Of a stretch of 64,000 nt of DNA, positions 42,448 through 51,728 are shown in pieces. How positions within the stretch are numbered: position 1 is the stretch's first letter; every line of letters begins with the position of its first letter. This stretch comes from Mucilaginibacter gossypiicola (lineage in GTDB: Bacteria; Bacteroidota; Bacteroidia; Sphingobacteriales; Sphingobacteriaceae). Below the pieces are notes generated by a model that saw only the letters and a program-made list of their open reading frames with translations, was not told where the DNA came from and made no database searches. The translations under genes were made by a program, and so were the position numbers. The stretch is taken from contig NZ_FOCL01000009.1 of assembly GCF_900110105.1 (NCBI RefSeq), positions 186,001-250,000 of the forward strand, read 5' to 3'.

Positions 42448-43428
42448 CTATTTCCGCCGAAATAATCTATTGAAAAACCCTTTCTTATTATTGGAAAACT
42501 TCTCGCCATTTTCATCCTGCTTTGAGCCTGTTTGCTGTGAATTATTTTCCGTCGGGTGAAATTGAAATGGCCTTTCGTTGAACGCTTTATACCTGTAACT
42601 TTGTTGAGAGACTTCAAAGCCAAACTCAAGAGGCAATGTTCCAATCTTTTTTTGAAATGAGCCATCAAACAAATCAAATTGCACCTGATATTCAAGTCCC
42701 AATAAATTTTCTGAGATCGCGTTTTCCATATCAGCCAAATTTTCTGCAGAATCATCAAATATGGTACCTAAAACCTTCAGCCATTGATCATCAATTTTCA
42801 TAAAGTAGAATTCAAAGAAATTCATTTTTTCTACTACCAGTTCATTTTTCGTAACTGCAATGTGATACGATGGATTTTTACCAAACTCCATATCAAAAGA
42901 CATCCAAATTGCCGGTAATGTAAAGTTGACAATATCACCTACTATACCTCCTTTTACTCCGGCCTTGCGGGAATAAAAATTTCTGGTGAATGGATGAAAA
43001 TGCCAGCCCGAATAATCTGCCGATATCTTTTTTAAAATATCCATGTGCGCAGAGTGACCACCGTCATTCTCGTATATTTTCTGCCCGTTTTTAACAACAA
43101 ATCCATTTGATGAACATTTACCGCCAAAACAGTCTACATGGATAAATGCGATTTCAGCATCGGTAAAACTTTTTGAAAGTTCAATACTGTAATCTCTTAG
43201 TTGATTTTCAACTTTATAAATCTTATCTGCTTCGTTATTGAACTGCTCTTGTTTAAATTGAGTAAATGGAACTTCTCTCAGATTATCATTCGTTTGGCAG
43301 ACAACGCCATGGAATGGAGTGAAAAATTCATGCACATATTGATATCTTAAGTTCTTTGTAAGGGCCTCTATTAAGGCGTCACGATTATTTTCAACTTTAG
43401 CAATCAGGTTATAGGTGATATAGCTCAT
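42448..43428 (-). CDS. Unknown cytoplasmic protein
   Basis: 326 residues, no signal or membrane helix. Has a short run FIHVDCFGGKCSSNGFVV with two Cys, and NGGHSAHMDILKKI around residue 125. The C-terminal 45 residues are polar and low in complexity (NNSQQTGSKQDENGEKFSNN) and end with a basic GFFNRLFRRK, perhaps a disordered tail with a membrane-surface helix. AT-rich codon use. Family unknown. Confidence 0.62.
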   Translation of the reverse strand: MSYITYNLIAKVENNRDALIEALTKNLRYQYVHEFFTPFHGVVCQTNDNLREVPFTQFKQEQFNNEADKIYKVENQLRDYSIELSKSFTDAEIAFIHVDCFGGKCSSNGFVVKNGQKIYENDGGHSAHMDILKKISADYSGWHFHPFTRNFYSRKAGVKGGIVGDIVNFTLPAIWMSFDMEFGKNPSYHIAVTKNELVVEKMNFFEFYFMKIDDQWLKVLGTIFDDSAENLADMENAISENLLGLEYQVQFDLFDGSFQKKIGTLPLEFGFEVSQQSYRYKAFNERPFQFHPTENNSQQTGSKQDENGEKFSNNKKGFFNRLFRRK

Positions 43429-43574
43429 AAAATAATTTCTTTGGGAAAGATTTAGCGCGATTAAGTTACACCTTTTGGCTGTTTAATTATCAAACACCTC
43501 GGTAAATATCTCTCCTGCATTATCGCAGATGTCCCGCGCGCGCACAAACAGATAACATAATGAACTCCTTCTAC

Positions 43575-44465
43575 TTAAGCGCTAACTTCAAGCTTATATC
43601 CTTTTCCGCGTACAACAACAATCTGGCTATGAGGATCCAATTCCAGCTTTTTTCTGAGTTTTGATATAAACATATCCAGGCTGCGCCCTACAATAACGCC
43701 TTGATCTTCCCAAATCTCTTTCTGCAGCCGGTTTCGCTCTATAATTTGGTTGGGAGATAATGCAAAAATAAGCAGCAGGCGCGTTTCGGTACCGGTAAGA
43801 TCTATAGTCTCCTTATTGATTATCAGCTGCCGCTGCTGCGGATCGAACGAAACCGAGCCAAAAGTGAATATCCCCGTAGACTGCCCTTTATCTGAAGCCC
43901 TCTGCGGTTTAACAGATCTCAAAAAGACAAATCCAACAAAGGCCAAAAATGGCAGGCCGCCTAAAAAATATCCGCTCTTTGCAGTAATGATATCCTTGGG
44001 TTCAAATTTAATATCAATACTGTAACACGCTGCAGGCTGTATCCTCCCCTTACATGGCACAATATCATTGTTTTTATTTTGAGATATAGCAAAGCCATAA
44101 ACTATGCTTGCGCCGCCACAGTTCAAAACGCTAACAACATAATCGCTGGCGAGCGGGTCTTGAGCTAACAGCCGCCGGGTGGTGTTCACGAGGTAATCCG
44201 GCCGGAAAGTAAGATTCTTTTCAAACCTGATCCGGTATTCATTTTCTGCTATCTTTTCTACCGGGAGCACCCTCGATGTGCTATCGCCCGATTGCAGAAG
44301 CAGCTCATGGCCGATCTTGCGGAGCAAAACCTCCCTCCTGGCCATATTAAAATTGTTACTGCCGGCCATACTAAACGCGGCGCAGGTTGCACCGCCAAAC
44401 AAAAGTAATATCAATCCGCAAAGGTATTTACGTTTCCCGGAGAGGAGGTTTCGGCTGTTCCACAT
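43575..44465 (-). CDS. Membrane-spanning OmpR/ToxR-like transcription regulator
   Basis: 296 residues. Helix 1 at about 14-33, a periplasmic part 34-164 containing three Cys (116, 138 and 147), helix 2 at about 165-183, then a cytoplasmic OmpR/PhoB-type winged helix 200-294 (FDPQQRQLIINKETIDLTGTE, IGRSLDMFISKLRKKL and VVVRGKGYKLE). So the DNA-binding part is joined to a periplasmic sensor in one chain without phosphorylation domain, as in ToxR/CadC but with the order reversed. Divergent from the beta-propeller gene across three TTTACA repeats. Confidence 0.82.
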   Translation of the reverse strand: MWNSRNLLSGKRKYLCGLILLLFGGATCAAFSMAGSNNFNMARREVLLRKIGHELLLQSGDSTSRVLPVEKIAENEYRIRFEKNLTFRPDYLVNTTRRLLAQDPLASDYVVSVLNCGGASIVYGFAISQNKNNDIVPCKGRIQPAACYSIDIKFEPKDIITAKSGYFLGGLPFLAFVGFVFLRSVKPQRASDKGQSTGIFTFGSVSFDPQQRQLIINKETIDLTGTETRLLLIFALSPNQIIERNRLQKEIWEDQGVIVGRSLDMFISKLRKKLELDPHSQIVVVRGKGYKLEVSA

Positions 44466-44480
44466 ACTATTGAGGTTTTA

Positions 44481-44507
44481 TTTACAAAGTTTACATTTCT
44501 ATTTACA
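44481..44507. promoter_or_regulatory. Three TTTACA direct repeats between divergent genes
   Basis: TTTACA at 44481, 44490 and 44502 (steps of 9 and 12 bases), just upstream of the regulator ATG at 44465. Tandem sites are usual for OmpR-type proteins; probable autoregulatory and target site. Confidence 0.4.
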
Positions 44508-44603
44508 ATCCACATTCCTCAGACCGAAAAACATCAAAGTAGTTTTGGTGAATCAACATTGATATGATCTGAAAAAATTAAGGACACATTTATCACCTGT
44601 ATT

Positions 44604-45752
44604 ATGAACATAAAAGTAATGAAAAGAGAGATGAAGAACTACACATACGTTTACACCTTGTTCCTGGTGTTTGTTTTTAACACCTTTTGCGACGGACAAA
44701 GTAAAACAGACCTACCGAAAGACAATGCCAAGCCCGAAACCAAAGAAGTATCCATTTCTCACGGCCCCAACCGCATCACCCGAAATATCATACAAGATAG
44801 AAAAGGCAATATTTGGATTGCTGCATTTGATGGCATTTTCCGGTACGATGGAAAATCTCTTACCAATGTTACCGATAATGTAAGTTCGGCCCGCTTTTTT
44901 TCGCTGTTGGAGGATAGCAAGGGAAACCTTTGGTTCGGCTCTATTGGCTCAGGTGTTTATTTTTATGATGGCAAATCTTTTAAAAACTTTACAACCAGGG
45001 ATGGGCTTGCTAACGATGCTGTTACCAATATTTATGAAGACAAAACCAGTACTATCTGGTTCGGCACCGCAAGTGGCGCAAGCCGTTACAACGGAAAATC
45101 TTTTCAAAATTTTAAAATAAAAGAAGTGCCGCTCCCAACTGATGCTGATTCTGTGCATGTGTCGGTTTACCAGCATACGCTCTCAGAAAATCATTGGACG
45201 CATAATGATATCAATATGATTATTGAAGACAAAAACGGGAAATTCTGGTTCGCTACCAGGGGCTATGCCCGCATTTATGACGGAAAAACATTTACTACTT
45301 TAACTCATGATGGCAAACCTTTTACAAATGTCCGTTCCATAATCGAAGATAAGAAGGGAAATATCTGGCTTGGAGGCAATGATGGCCTTTGGCGCTACGA
45401 TGGCCGCACGTTTACCAATTTCACACAAAGTTTTGTTGGTTATGTATACGAAGACAGAGAAGGCAATATTTGGACCAGCTCGCAAGAAAACTCCCAGGCT
45501 GTTTTTAAACAGGGTAATGTCTTTACAAATATAACAGGAAGCCCCAAAAGTACCTGGGCACTTTCCCGTTATGACGGAAAGTCGTTGTCTGATAAACAGC
45601 CAACTGCAACCCAAATAAAGTCAAATTTAGGAATGGTTTTCGGAATTTTAGAAGCAAAAGATGGGAGTATCTGGTTTGGTGCCAATGATGGGGTATATCG
45701 TTATGATGGCAATACCATTGCCGATTTTAAAAGTAAAGAGGGGCAGAAATAA
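44604..45752 (+). CDS. Secreted beta-propeller of two-component-regulator type (Reg_prop)
   Basis: 382 residues; two further in-frame ATG codons lie at 44619 and 44631, and the signal peptide is best from the last (MKNYTYVYTLFLVFVFNTFCDG). The mature protein is built of propeller repeats such as IIQDRKGNIWIAAFDGIFRYDG, LLEDSKGNLWFGSIGSG, IYEDKTSTIWFGTASG, IIEDKNGKFWFATRG and IIEDKKGNIWLGGNDGLWRYDG. In hybrid two-component systems such propellers precede a kinase; here the chain ends after the repeats, without Y_Y_Y, membrane or kinase segments. It may be the ligand-binding partner of the divergent membrane regulator. Strong terminator follows. Confidence 0.85.
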   Translation: MNIKVMKREMKNYTYVYTLFLVFVFNTFCDGQSKTDLPKDNAKPETKEVSISHGPNRITRNIIQDRKGNIWIAAFDGIFRYDGKSLTNVTDNVSSARFFSLLEDSKGNLWFGSIGSGVYFYDGKSFKNFTTRDGLANDAVTNIYEDKTSTIWFGTASGASRYNGKSFQNFKIKEVPLPTDADSVHVSVYQHTLSENHWTHNDINMIIEDKNGKFWFATRGYARIYDGKTFTTLTHDGKPFTNVRSIIEDKKGNIWLGGNDGLWRYDGRTFTNFTQSFVGYVYEDREGNIWTSSQENSQAVFKQGNVFTNITGSPKSTWALSRYDGKSLSDKQPTATQIKSNLGMVFGILEAKDGSIWFGANDGVYRYDGNTIADFKSKEGQK

Positions 45753-45805
45753 TGTACGGGGCGATATGTAAGGTTTAAGCAACCGGCTTCGAATGCCCCC
45801 ATGCA

Positions 45806-45843
45806 CAAAAAGGCCGATTAACGAAAGTTGTAATCGGCCTTTT
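45806..45843. terminator. Bidirectional terminator between convergent genes
   Basis: AAAAAGGCCGATTA and TAATCGGCCTTTT pair perfectly around a 10-base loop, with A and T runs on both sides. Confidence 0.85.
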
Positions 45844-45909
45844 GCTGGATTCTGAAATACGCGGCACGCGTGCATTTTAAATGAGATTTTTCTTCCGTTA
45901 AAGTACCCG

Positions 45910-46338
45910 TTATGATTGAGGATCAAACTCCACAATCCATTCAATACCATATTTATCCCTAAACATACCGGCGTATGTACCCCAGGGGCTGTCGCCAATT
46001 GGCCCCTCAACTTCGCCACCTGCCGACAAGCCGTTAAATATTTTGTCGGCTTCTTCACGGCTTTCGGTGCTGGTATATATTTTAGATCTGTTTTCGTTTT
46101 CATTTACCCGTCCTGCAAATTCGGGAACATCGTTAGCTATCAGCACATTGTTTTTGCCGAGGGGTAAACCAATGTACATTATTTTGTTTTCTTCACTTTC
46201 TGCCACCTGAAATTCAGGGCCTGCCAGGTCCTTGAAGCGAATGATTTTGGTAAACTCTCCGCCAAAAACTGATTTGTAAAAATTGAATGCTTCCTGGGCA
46301 TTGCCATTGAAGTTGATCCAGGGATTAATTGCTCTCAT
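45910..46338 (-). CDS. VOC family protein, PhnB-like
   Basis: 142 residues. Single PhnB-type VOC domain: INPWINFNGNAQEAFNFYKSVFGG at the N-terminus and WGTYAGMFRDKYGIEWIVEF at the end; SPWGTYAGMFRDKYG is typical of the PhnB/3-demethylubiquinone-methyltransferase-like group. Enzyme activity is unproven for most. It lies 67 bases downstream of an SRPBCC/ArsR pair on the same strand, a frequent neighbourhood in Bacteroidota, and could be part of the same unit. Confidence 0.85.
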   Translation of the reverse strand: MRAINPWINFNGNAQEAFNFYKSVFGGEFTKIIRFKDLAGPEFQVAESEENKIMYIGLPLGKNNVLIANDVPEFAGRVNENENRSKIYTSTESREEADKIFNGLSAGGEVEGPIGDSPWGTYAGMFRDKYGIEWIVEFDPQS

Positions 46339-46405
46339 AATTTTAGTTTTAAATTGTTATGCTTTTTTGTTTATCTCTTCGGTTATTAATAATCGTTTAC
46401 TCTCG

Positions 46406-46906
46406 TTATGATTTTTGCGATAAGCTTGCAAACAGAGCGTCCAGGTTTTTCAGCATCAGCATCATTCCTTTAGTGAAACCATCGGTTAAGCGTTCCATTC
46501 GTTCAAGCGATTCATTATAAATGGAAATATTCACTGTTGTTATGCCATCTTGTTCGCCGAAATTGTAATCCCATTCGGAGCCAGGCAATTCGGGATTTTC
46601 ATCTTTATCGGCAAAAGAGTTATATAGTTTAAAATTGGTTTTGGGCGTAATAGACGTATATTTCTGCAGCAGCCAACGTTCTTGTCCGTCGGGGCTTATC
46701 ATGGCGTAAAACCTTCGTCCCCCAACTTCAAAATTCATGTATTTGGTTTTTGAACGCATTGGTGCGGGTGCAGCCCATTGGTCCAGGATTTCCTGTTTGG
46801 TAAATGCATCCCATACCAGGTCAAGTCCGGCATCAAATTCACGGGTTATAAATACTGTTTGCGCTGCTTTATCAACGGTAAAATCAAATAGCAAATCGTT
46901 GTTCAT
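46406..46906 (-). CDS. SRPBCC (AHSA1-type) domain protein
   Basis: 166 residues. Lipid/ligand-binding SRPBCC fold: VFITREFDAGLDLVWDAFTKQEILDQWAAP and the C-terminal helix GFTKGMMLMLKNLDALF. Such AHSA1-like proteins often follow an ArsR repressor and bind small hydrophobic molecules. Overlaps the ArsR gene by 4 bases (ATGA), so translation is coupled and control by the double operator upstream extends to it. Confidence 0.87.
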   Translation of the reverse strand: MNNDLLFDFTVDKAAQTVFITREFDAGLDLVWDAFTKQEILDQWAAPAPMRSKTKYMNFEVGGRRFYAMISPDGQERWLLQKYTSITPKTNFKLYNSFADKDENPELPGSEWDYNFGEQDGITTVNISIYNESLERMERLTDGFTKGMMLMLKNLDALFASLSQKS

Positions 46907-47223
46907 ATTTTCTGTTTTTTAATTGTTGATAATACTTTGTCGAGCTGATTAAATTGAGTTTCCCAGCTTTGCCTGAATTGGGCTAACCAGTTGTCAAGCT
47001 CCTGCATCTTTTTTGCGTTAAAGTGATAATAAATTTCCCTGCCGGAGTGTTCGGGCCTGATCAATTCACATTCGTGCAATACCTTAATGTGCTTCGATAC
47101 CGCCTGGCGGCTCATATCAAACTTTTCGGCCATTGCATTCGGCGTCAAGGCCTTAATAGCAATTAAAGTTAAAATAGCTCTGCGTGTCGGATCGGCTATG
47201 GCTTGAAATATATCTTGTTTCAT
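46903..47223 (-). CDS. ArsR family repressor
   Basis: 106 residues, one winged helix: DIFQAIADPTRRAILTLIA, then MAEKFDMSRQAVSKHIKVLHECELI and GREIYYHFN. No cysteine metal site, so it belongs to the non-metal AHSA1-linked ArsR group. First gene of an operon with the SRPBCC gene. A pair of identical palindromes lies across its promoter. Confidence 0.9.
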   Translation of the reverse strand: MKQDIFQAIADPTRRAILTLIAIKALTPNAMAEKFDMSRQAVSKHIKVLHECELIRPEHSGREIYYHFNAKKMQELDNWLAQFRQSWETQFNQLDKVLSTIKKQKI

Positions 47224-47230
47224 TTTAAAA

Positions 47231-47282
47231 TGCGCAACTCAAAAGTTGCGTAAATATATATGCAACTTTTGAGTTGCGCAAA
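47231..47282 (-). promoter_or_regulatory. ArsR promoter with duplicated palindromic operator
   Basis: GCGCAACTCAAAAGTTGC (47232-47249) and its exact complement (47262-47279), and each arm is itself a palindrome (CAACT-CAAA-AGTTG). On the minus strand TTTG (47279-47282), spacer of 20 bases, TATATTTA (47251-47258) give a promoter whose spacer is covered by the right-hand operator; the left one lies just after the start of transcription. Repressor binding would block both ends. Confidence 0.7.
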
Positions 47283-47427
47283 TTTATTTGAGATTATTTT
47301 TGAGAGAGGGTGATTGCCGAGGTTTTAGGATTAGCATATGAGTTAGACATAAAGTTTTCATACTTCAAGCATGGGATTAACACCAGCACGCGTGTGTCAG
47401 CCATGAGATTGAACTCCTACCTGTATT

Positions 47428-49842
47428 TCAAAAAACCTTTTCAATATGTGTTAGCCTGCCATTTGAATTTAGCCCTTCAATCACAAGTTTAAAGCTGTTG
47501 GCCAGATCGTTATTATAGAATTGTATCAGATACTCTTTAATTTTCTTGTCGAATATTATATTGGGATTCCAATATAAAGTTTTCCGATAATCCGGGATTG
47601 AGAGGTTTACTCCCGTTGCATACCGGGGCGAATAGAATTTCATTACCGGCGAATAACCCCGAAGTGTGGCATATTTGCTTTCCTGGGTATTGAAATCATA
47701 TCCCTTTCCTTTTTTAGTATAAACAGCAATAACTCCTCCGTATGCACCGAAAATCCCTCCCATTGAGGGGTCATATATCTTAACATAATCAAACTCGGAC
47801 ATTCCAATGTTACGGATATCATATGCCGAACTTTTTCGATTGTTAAGAAAAAAGGTAACAGGGTCCCTCCTCCATATCGCGGTAGGATTAAGTGATGTAG
47901 CATTTGATATTTCTAAACCCGGAATTTTCCCTAACAGGTATTGAAAAAGTGAAACAAAATTTTCGGCCTTTTTATCGTTCCCAATATTAAAGTTTTTGGA
48001 AATCCCCCCACTGAAGATACCTGATGTATACGCTTCATCAACTTTTTGGTTTTCAGTAAGAGCTTTTGCCTCTATCCTTACTTCTTTCAGTGTTTTAATA
48101 TTCCTGTTTAAAATATACTCAACTGGTAAACCGGATGAATTTTTACTGCTACCAGCCAGCACGGGAAATTCCTCTTTTAAGTTAAAATTTGATACTGGAA
48201 TACTGTCAATCAGCCCATTGCTAATAGGGGTTTTATACAAACTTTCCTGTATAGTTTTATCGGTGGTTCTGAAATACAACTTCGCATCGCCATAAAATAT
48301 CAGGCCATCTTTAAAAAAAGCCCCATACTTATCAGTCTTAAGAGGTACCAAAACAGAGCTCGAATCAGCTGCCTGGATAATAACACTGATGTCGGTATCT
48401 GGTAGTCCTTTGGATAATTTTGCCCCTACATTTTTCTCCCCCGCTATCGTCAAATAATTGTGATCAACAAGCGAACCGACCGTTTGCCTCCAGGTTGTAT
48501 CGGTCCATTGATATTTTCGCCAGCCGTGAGTTAGCATTACCAAATCCAGGGCTCCCGACACACTATCAATTTTGCTTGAAAAATAATAGTAAGGGTTAAC
48601 GATCTTACCTCTAAGCTCTCCGGTTAAAAGCAGGTTTGAAATGATATTGTCATCCCAGTTAGCACGATTTGCCCAATTATAATCAGATATAGAAACTGAA
48701 ATATTCGACCTAAGCGTATCTTTAACAGATAACCGAATTTGATTAAGTCCGCGCTTTCGCTTATCTACTGTTGTAAATTTTGTATCTACCTCAAATTCAT
48801 AGTTTAAATTGTTCACGAAAGTTAAACGCCCGGCTATAGGAACGCTGTCCGCATTCAGCAATTTAATTTCCATTATACCCGTTGGCAAATCCTTCAACGG
48901 AATAACACCATTTGCTGCTTCATTTTGCGAGAGGTTAATTTTTGCTCTGTAAATTTGGTATCCTTCAATCGTAGCAACAAGGGTGAGATTTTTATCATTT
49001 TCATCCACAAGTTTTGTTCGGTATATGAAAAACTTTTTCCCATCCTTAACATCATTAACGTGTATGGCCACACCCAGATGCTTTCTTTGCGGAAGCGCCG
49101 TATAATGGTTTAAACCATCAGCCGTTTTCCATTCGGCAATGTATTCTTTGCCGGCTTCCGGAATCATTGTCATGCTTCCCATACCGTCATGTTGCGTTTT
49201 AAAGTCAGCAAGCACCTTACCATCACATTTTACAACACCCCTAACAGCTACAGGCATATCACTATTATCAGTGAAACTAAAGGCAACCAGGGAAGGAAGC
49301 CCATCAATCCAATCGCCTCCTTCGGGCAAAAAACGAGGTAATACAGCAGTGGAATCCTGGCTTGTTCTTGATACATTAACTTGCGATACCGTAATCCTTT
49401 TAATGTAACCATTACCATTGGTTTCTTTCAAAAAATTCAAAGTATATGCACGGCAATATACATCTTGCAAGCCCTTTGTGTCGGGTAAAATAACACTACC
49501 CGAAGCAGTAGATTCATAAATCGGTGCTGTAACCCGTTTTTCCAGATGGCCATTCGGAGTATAAATTTCAAAATAAAAATTCCTGGGTACCTCCTTGATA
49601 TTTCCTGCCTGAATCAAATAAGCTTTGAACCATACAGTATCGCCGGGTACATAATTGTCACTGTCAAAATGAATGTATATTTTACTGAATTTCTGCCGCT
49701 CTTGATAACCCTGCGTTTTCAAACTATCATCTTGTGCAAAACATGGGCAGCATAAAAAATTGATCATTATGATAAATCCGAACATGCCACACAATGCATG
49801 TTTTTGATTTTTTTTAAATATTCCGTACTTAGATAAGGTCAT
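47428..49842 (-). CDS. MG2-like / TonB-plug domain envelope protein
   Basis: 804 residues with a signal peptide to about residue 36 (CCPCFAQ). Residues about 45-160 are an alpha-2-macroglobulin MG2-like domain (KIYIHFDSDNYVPGDTVWFKAYLI); about 600-710 a TonB-receptor plug-like domain (FSLFQYLLGKIPGLEI-type phrase, DPVTFFLNNRKSSAYDIRNIGM, YDPSMGGIFGAYGGVIAVYTKKG). There is no beta-barrel, so this is the stand-alone plug form known in Bacteroidota, not a transporter. Its partner and role are unknown. Divergent from a lipoprotein gene. Confidence 0.82.
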   Translation of the reverse strand: MTLSKYGIFKKNQKHALCGMFGFIIMINFLCCPCFAQDDSLKTQGYQERQKFSKIYIHFDSDNYVPGDTVWFKAYLIQAGNIKEVPRNFYFEIYTPNGHLEKRVTAPIYESTASGSVILPDTKGLQDVYCRAYTLNFLKETNGNGYIKRITVSQVNVSRTSQDSTAVLPRFLPEGGDWIDGLPSLVAFSFTDNSDMPVAVRGVVKCDGKVLADFKTQHDGMGSMTMIPEAGKEYIAEWKTADGLNHYTALPQRKHLGVAIHVNDVKDGKKFFIYRTKLVDENDKNLTLVATIEGYQIYRAKINLSQNEAANGVIPLKDLPTGIMEIKLLNADSVPIAGRLTFVNNLNYEFEVDTKFTTVDKRKRGLNQIRLSVKDTLRSNISVSISDYNWANRANWDDNIISNLLLTGELRGKIVNPYYYFSSKIDSVSGALDLVMLTHGWRKYQWTDTTWRQTVGSLVDHNYLTIAGEKNVGAKLSKGLPDTDISVIIQAADSSSVLVPLKTDKYGAFFKDGLIFYGDAKLYFRTTDKTIQESLYKTPISNGLIDSIPVSNFNLKEEFPVLAGSSKNSSGLPVEYILNRNIKTLKEVRIEAKALTENQKVDEAYTSGIFSGGISKNFNIGNDKKAENFVSLFQYLLGKIPGLEISNATSLNPTAIWRRDPVTFFLNNRKSSAYDIRNIGMSEFDYVKIYDPSMGGIFGAYGGVIAVYTKKGKGYDFNTQESKYATLRGYSPVMKFYSPRYATGVNLSIPDYRKTLYWNPNIIFDKKIKEYLIQFYNNDLANSFKLVIEGLNSNGRLTHIEKVF

Positions 49843-49946
49843 CGGCTATAGGTTTTATTAGTTATCTAATATATTGATTTACAACCATTACTAAATCCTC
49901 TATTTTATTACTACTTTTAAATCAACTGATTATCATTCCAACAACT

Positions 49947-50546
49947 ATGAGAAGACCGCTACTCCTATTTCCCTGCCTTTTTGCAATTATTTGCGTTGCC
50001 TCATGTCGTAAAAGTGATAGTATTACTTCTTCAAAACCGGGTGTCGATTCGATGAAAAAGCCGGTTGTTATCACTCCGCCGCCAATAACATTGGTTGGCC
50101 GGTGGGATGTAAGCGCAGAAAAATTCGTGAAATACCGGGATGGCGCAGAAATATCGAATACCACCGGCGCTGCCGCTCCTTATAATTTAGCTTACGTGAT
50201 TTTTAATAACGACAGCACTTATACCTGTTTGGCGATGGACTGGTACCCGGCACTATCAACATATGGAGTGGTGAAAGACGAAGTTGCCGGAACTTACCGG
50301 CTTACCGACAGCAGCTTATTTGTATCATCCTACCTGGCCGGGTTAAATACAATCAGCTATGGCGGCCCACCAAGTTCACCGCCAGCTTTGACACCCGTTT
50401 CGGATAAAATGGTGCTTAGGCAGTTTACAGATTCTACCCTCACCGTCCATCACGAGTACGTATTTAATGCAACCGACCCTTCGGCCGGGCCGGTTGGTAA
50501 TTATAAATATATCTGGGATTTATATTATAGGAAACATGGTCGTTAA
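49947..50546 (+). CDS. Lipoprotein with lipocalin-like domain
   Basis: 199 residues. Lipoprotein signal peptide with lipobox IICVASC, lipidated Cys near residue 20, followed by RKSDS; a Pro-rich linker (VVITPPPITLVGRWDV) leads to a beta-barrel-like part starting with GRWDVSAEKFV and ending KYIWDLYYRK, which looks like the lipocalin-like fold frequent in Bacteroidota lipoproteins. No enzyme motif. Ligand unknown. Confidence 0.72.
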   Translation: MRRPLLLFPCLFAIICVASCRKSDSITSSKPGVDSMKKPVVITPPPITLVGRWDVSAEKFVKYRDGAEISNTTGAAAPYNLAYVIFNNDSTYTCLAMDWYPALSTYGVVKDEVAGTYRLTDSSLFVSSYLAGLNTISYGGPPSSPPALTPVSDKMVLRQFTDSTLTVHHEYVFNATDPSAGPVGNYKYIWDLYYRKHGR

Positions 50547-50748
50547 CCGCTTGTTGTGAATCGCAAGCATATGATTAAGCCAGGCATTGATACGGCGGTG
50601 TCGGTGCATGATTGGCTTAAATGGCATCATAATCGCGATATCTTGTCGCGATACACCCCTCAAGTGGTCGCTTTTGCACAGCGCAAAATCCTCATATACC
50701 ACCGACATTTGTATTGTCAATCAAATCACAATAATTAAATAGCATTTT

Positions 50749-51624
50749 ATGGAAACAGCATTTAAGGGGCCTAATGCCCTCCAACCGGCGTTAATAATTG
50801 CAATGCTTTTTTTAACAGTATTTCAATCAAAGGGGCAACAGCTTAAACCTGCCGCCAGTGGTTACGCCCCCGTTAATGGCATAAAAGTTTATTACGAGGT
50901 ATATGGTGAGGGTAAGCCTATCGTTTTACTGCACGGTGCTTTCTATACCATTGAGATGAACTGGGCACAACTAATACCCGAACTATCAAAAACAAGAAAA
51001 GTAATTGCCCTTGAAATGCAGGGACATGGGCACTCGCCATATTCAGACCGAAAATTAGATATTGCTACCCTGGCAAGTGATGTAGATGGGGTAATGGATT
51101 TTTTAAAAATTGACAGTGCCGATGTTGCCGGATACAGTATGGGCGGTTCCATAGCTTATCAATTAGCCGTAAAAAGCCCTAAACGGGTAAAAAAATTAGT
51201 GATCATTTCTTCTACCTATAAAAGCAGCGGCTGGCTGCCTGTTGTAAACAGCGGGTTTAAAGGATTTAAGCCTGAGTTTTTTAACAATACTCCTCTACAT
51301 ACGGGATATGATGCAGTAGCGCCCGATAAAACAAAATGGATAAAGTTTGTGGAACAGATGATTGCTTTTGCCGGCGTACCCTTTGACGTTGGTGATGCCA
51401 ATATTGCCAGGATTACTTCACCGGTATTGCTTATCTCGGGCGATAATGACGGCCTGGACAAAGTGGAGCTGGCAAAAACATACCAACTACTGGGAGGTGG
51501 CGTAGCTGCAGATCTGGCCCCCATGCCAAAATCGCATTTAGCCATTGTACCGGCGCAGAGCCACGTTGGCCTAATGCAGCAAACAAAAACCATATTGGAT
51601 CTGCTGAATGGCTTTTTACAATAG
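50749..51624 (+). CDS. Secreted alpha/beta hydrolase
   Basis: 291 residues with an N-terminal signal (IIAMLFLTVFQSKGQ). Alpha/beta-hydrolase motifs: oxyanion HGAFYT after LLHG, nucleophile Ser130 in GYSMGG, acid Asp in LLISGDNDGLD and His in PAQSHVGL. Family members act as esterases, haloperoxidase-like or other hydrolases; substrate unknown. 203 bases after the lipoprotein gene, with no promoter recognised. Confidence 0.85.
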   Translation: METAFKGPNALQPALIIAMLFLTVFQSKGQQLKPAASGYAPVNGIKVYYEVYGEGKPIVLLHGAFYTIEMNWAQLIPELSKTRKVIALEMQGHGHSPYSDRKLDIATLASDVDGVMDFLKIDSADVAGYSMGGSIAYQLAVKSPKRVKKLVIISSTYKSSGWLPVVNSGFKGFKPEFFNNTPLHTGYDAVAPDKTKWIKFVEQMIAFAGVPFDVGDANIARITSPVLLISGDNDGLDKVELAKTYQLLGGGVAADLAPMPKSHLAIVPAQSHVGLMQQTKTILDLLNGFLQ

Positions 51625-51728
51625 CAAACCGCGAGTTTTTCAAATAAGGAGTTTGAGATTTTTCGGGGATTCCATTTTCAAGCAAAGAACATAAATAACA
51701 GAGCTATCTATAAACCAATTATAAACAA

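Noticed and set aside
42357..42758. Minus-strand frame of 133 residues overlapping the 326-residue gene
   Set aside because: Lies in a different frame of the same strand within a clearly coding gene and has a random composition.
41521..43428. Integrated element or prophage at the tRNA-Glu pair
   Set aside because: No integrase, no phage genes and no att-like direct repeat beyond the tRNA copies were found.
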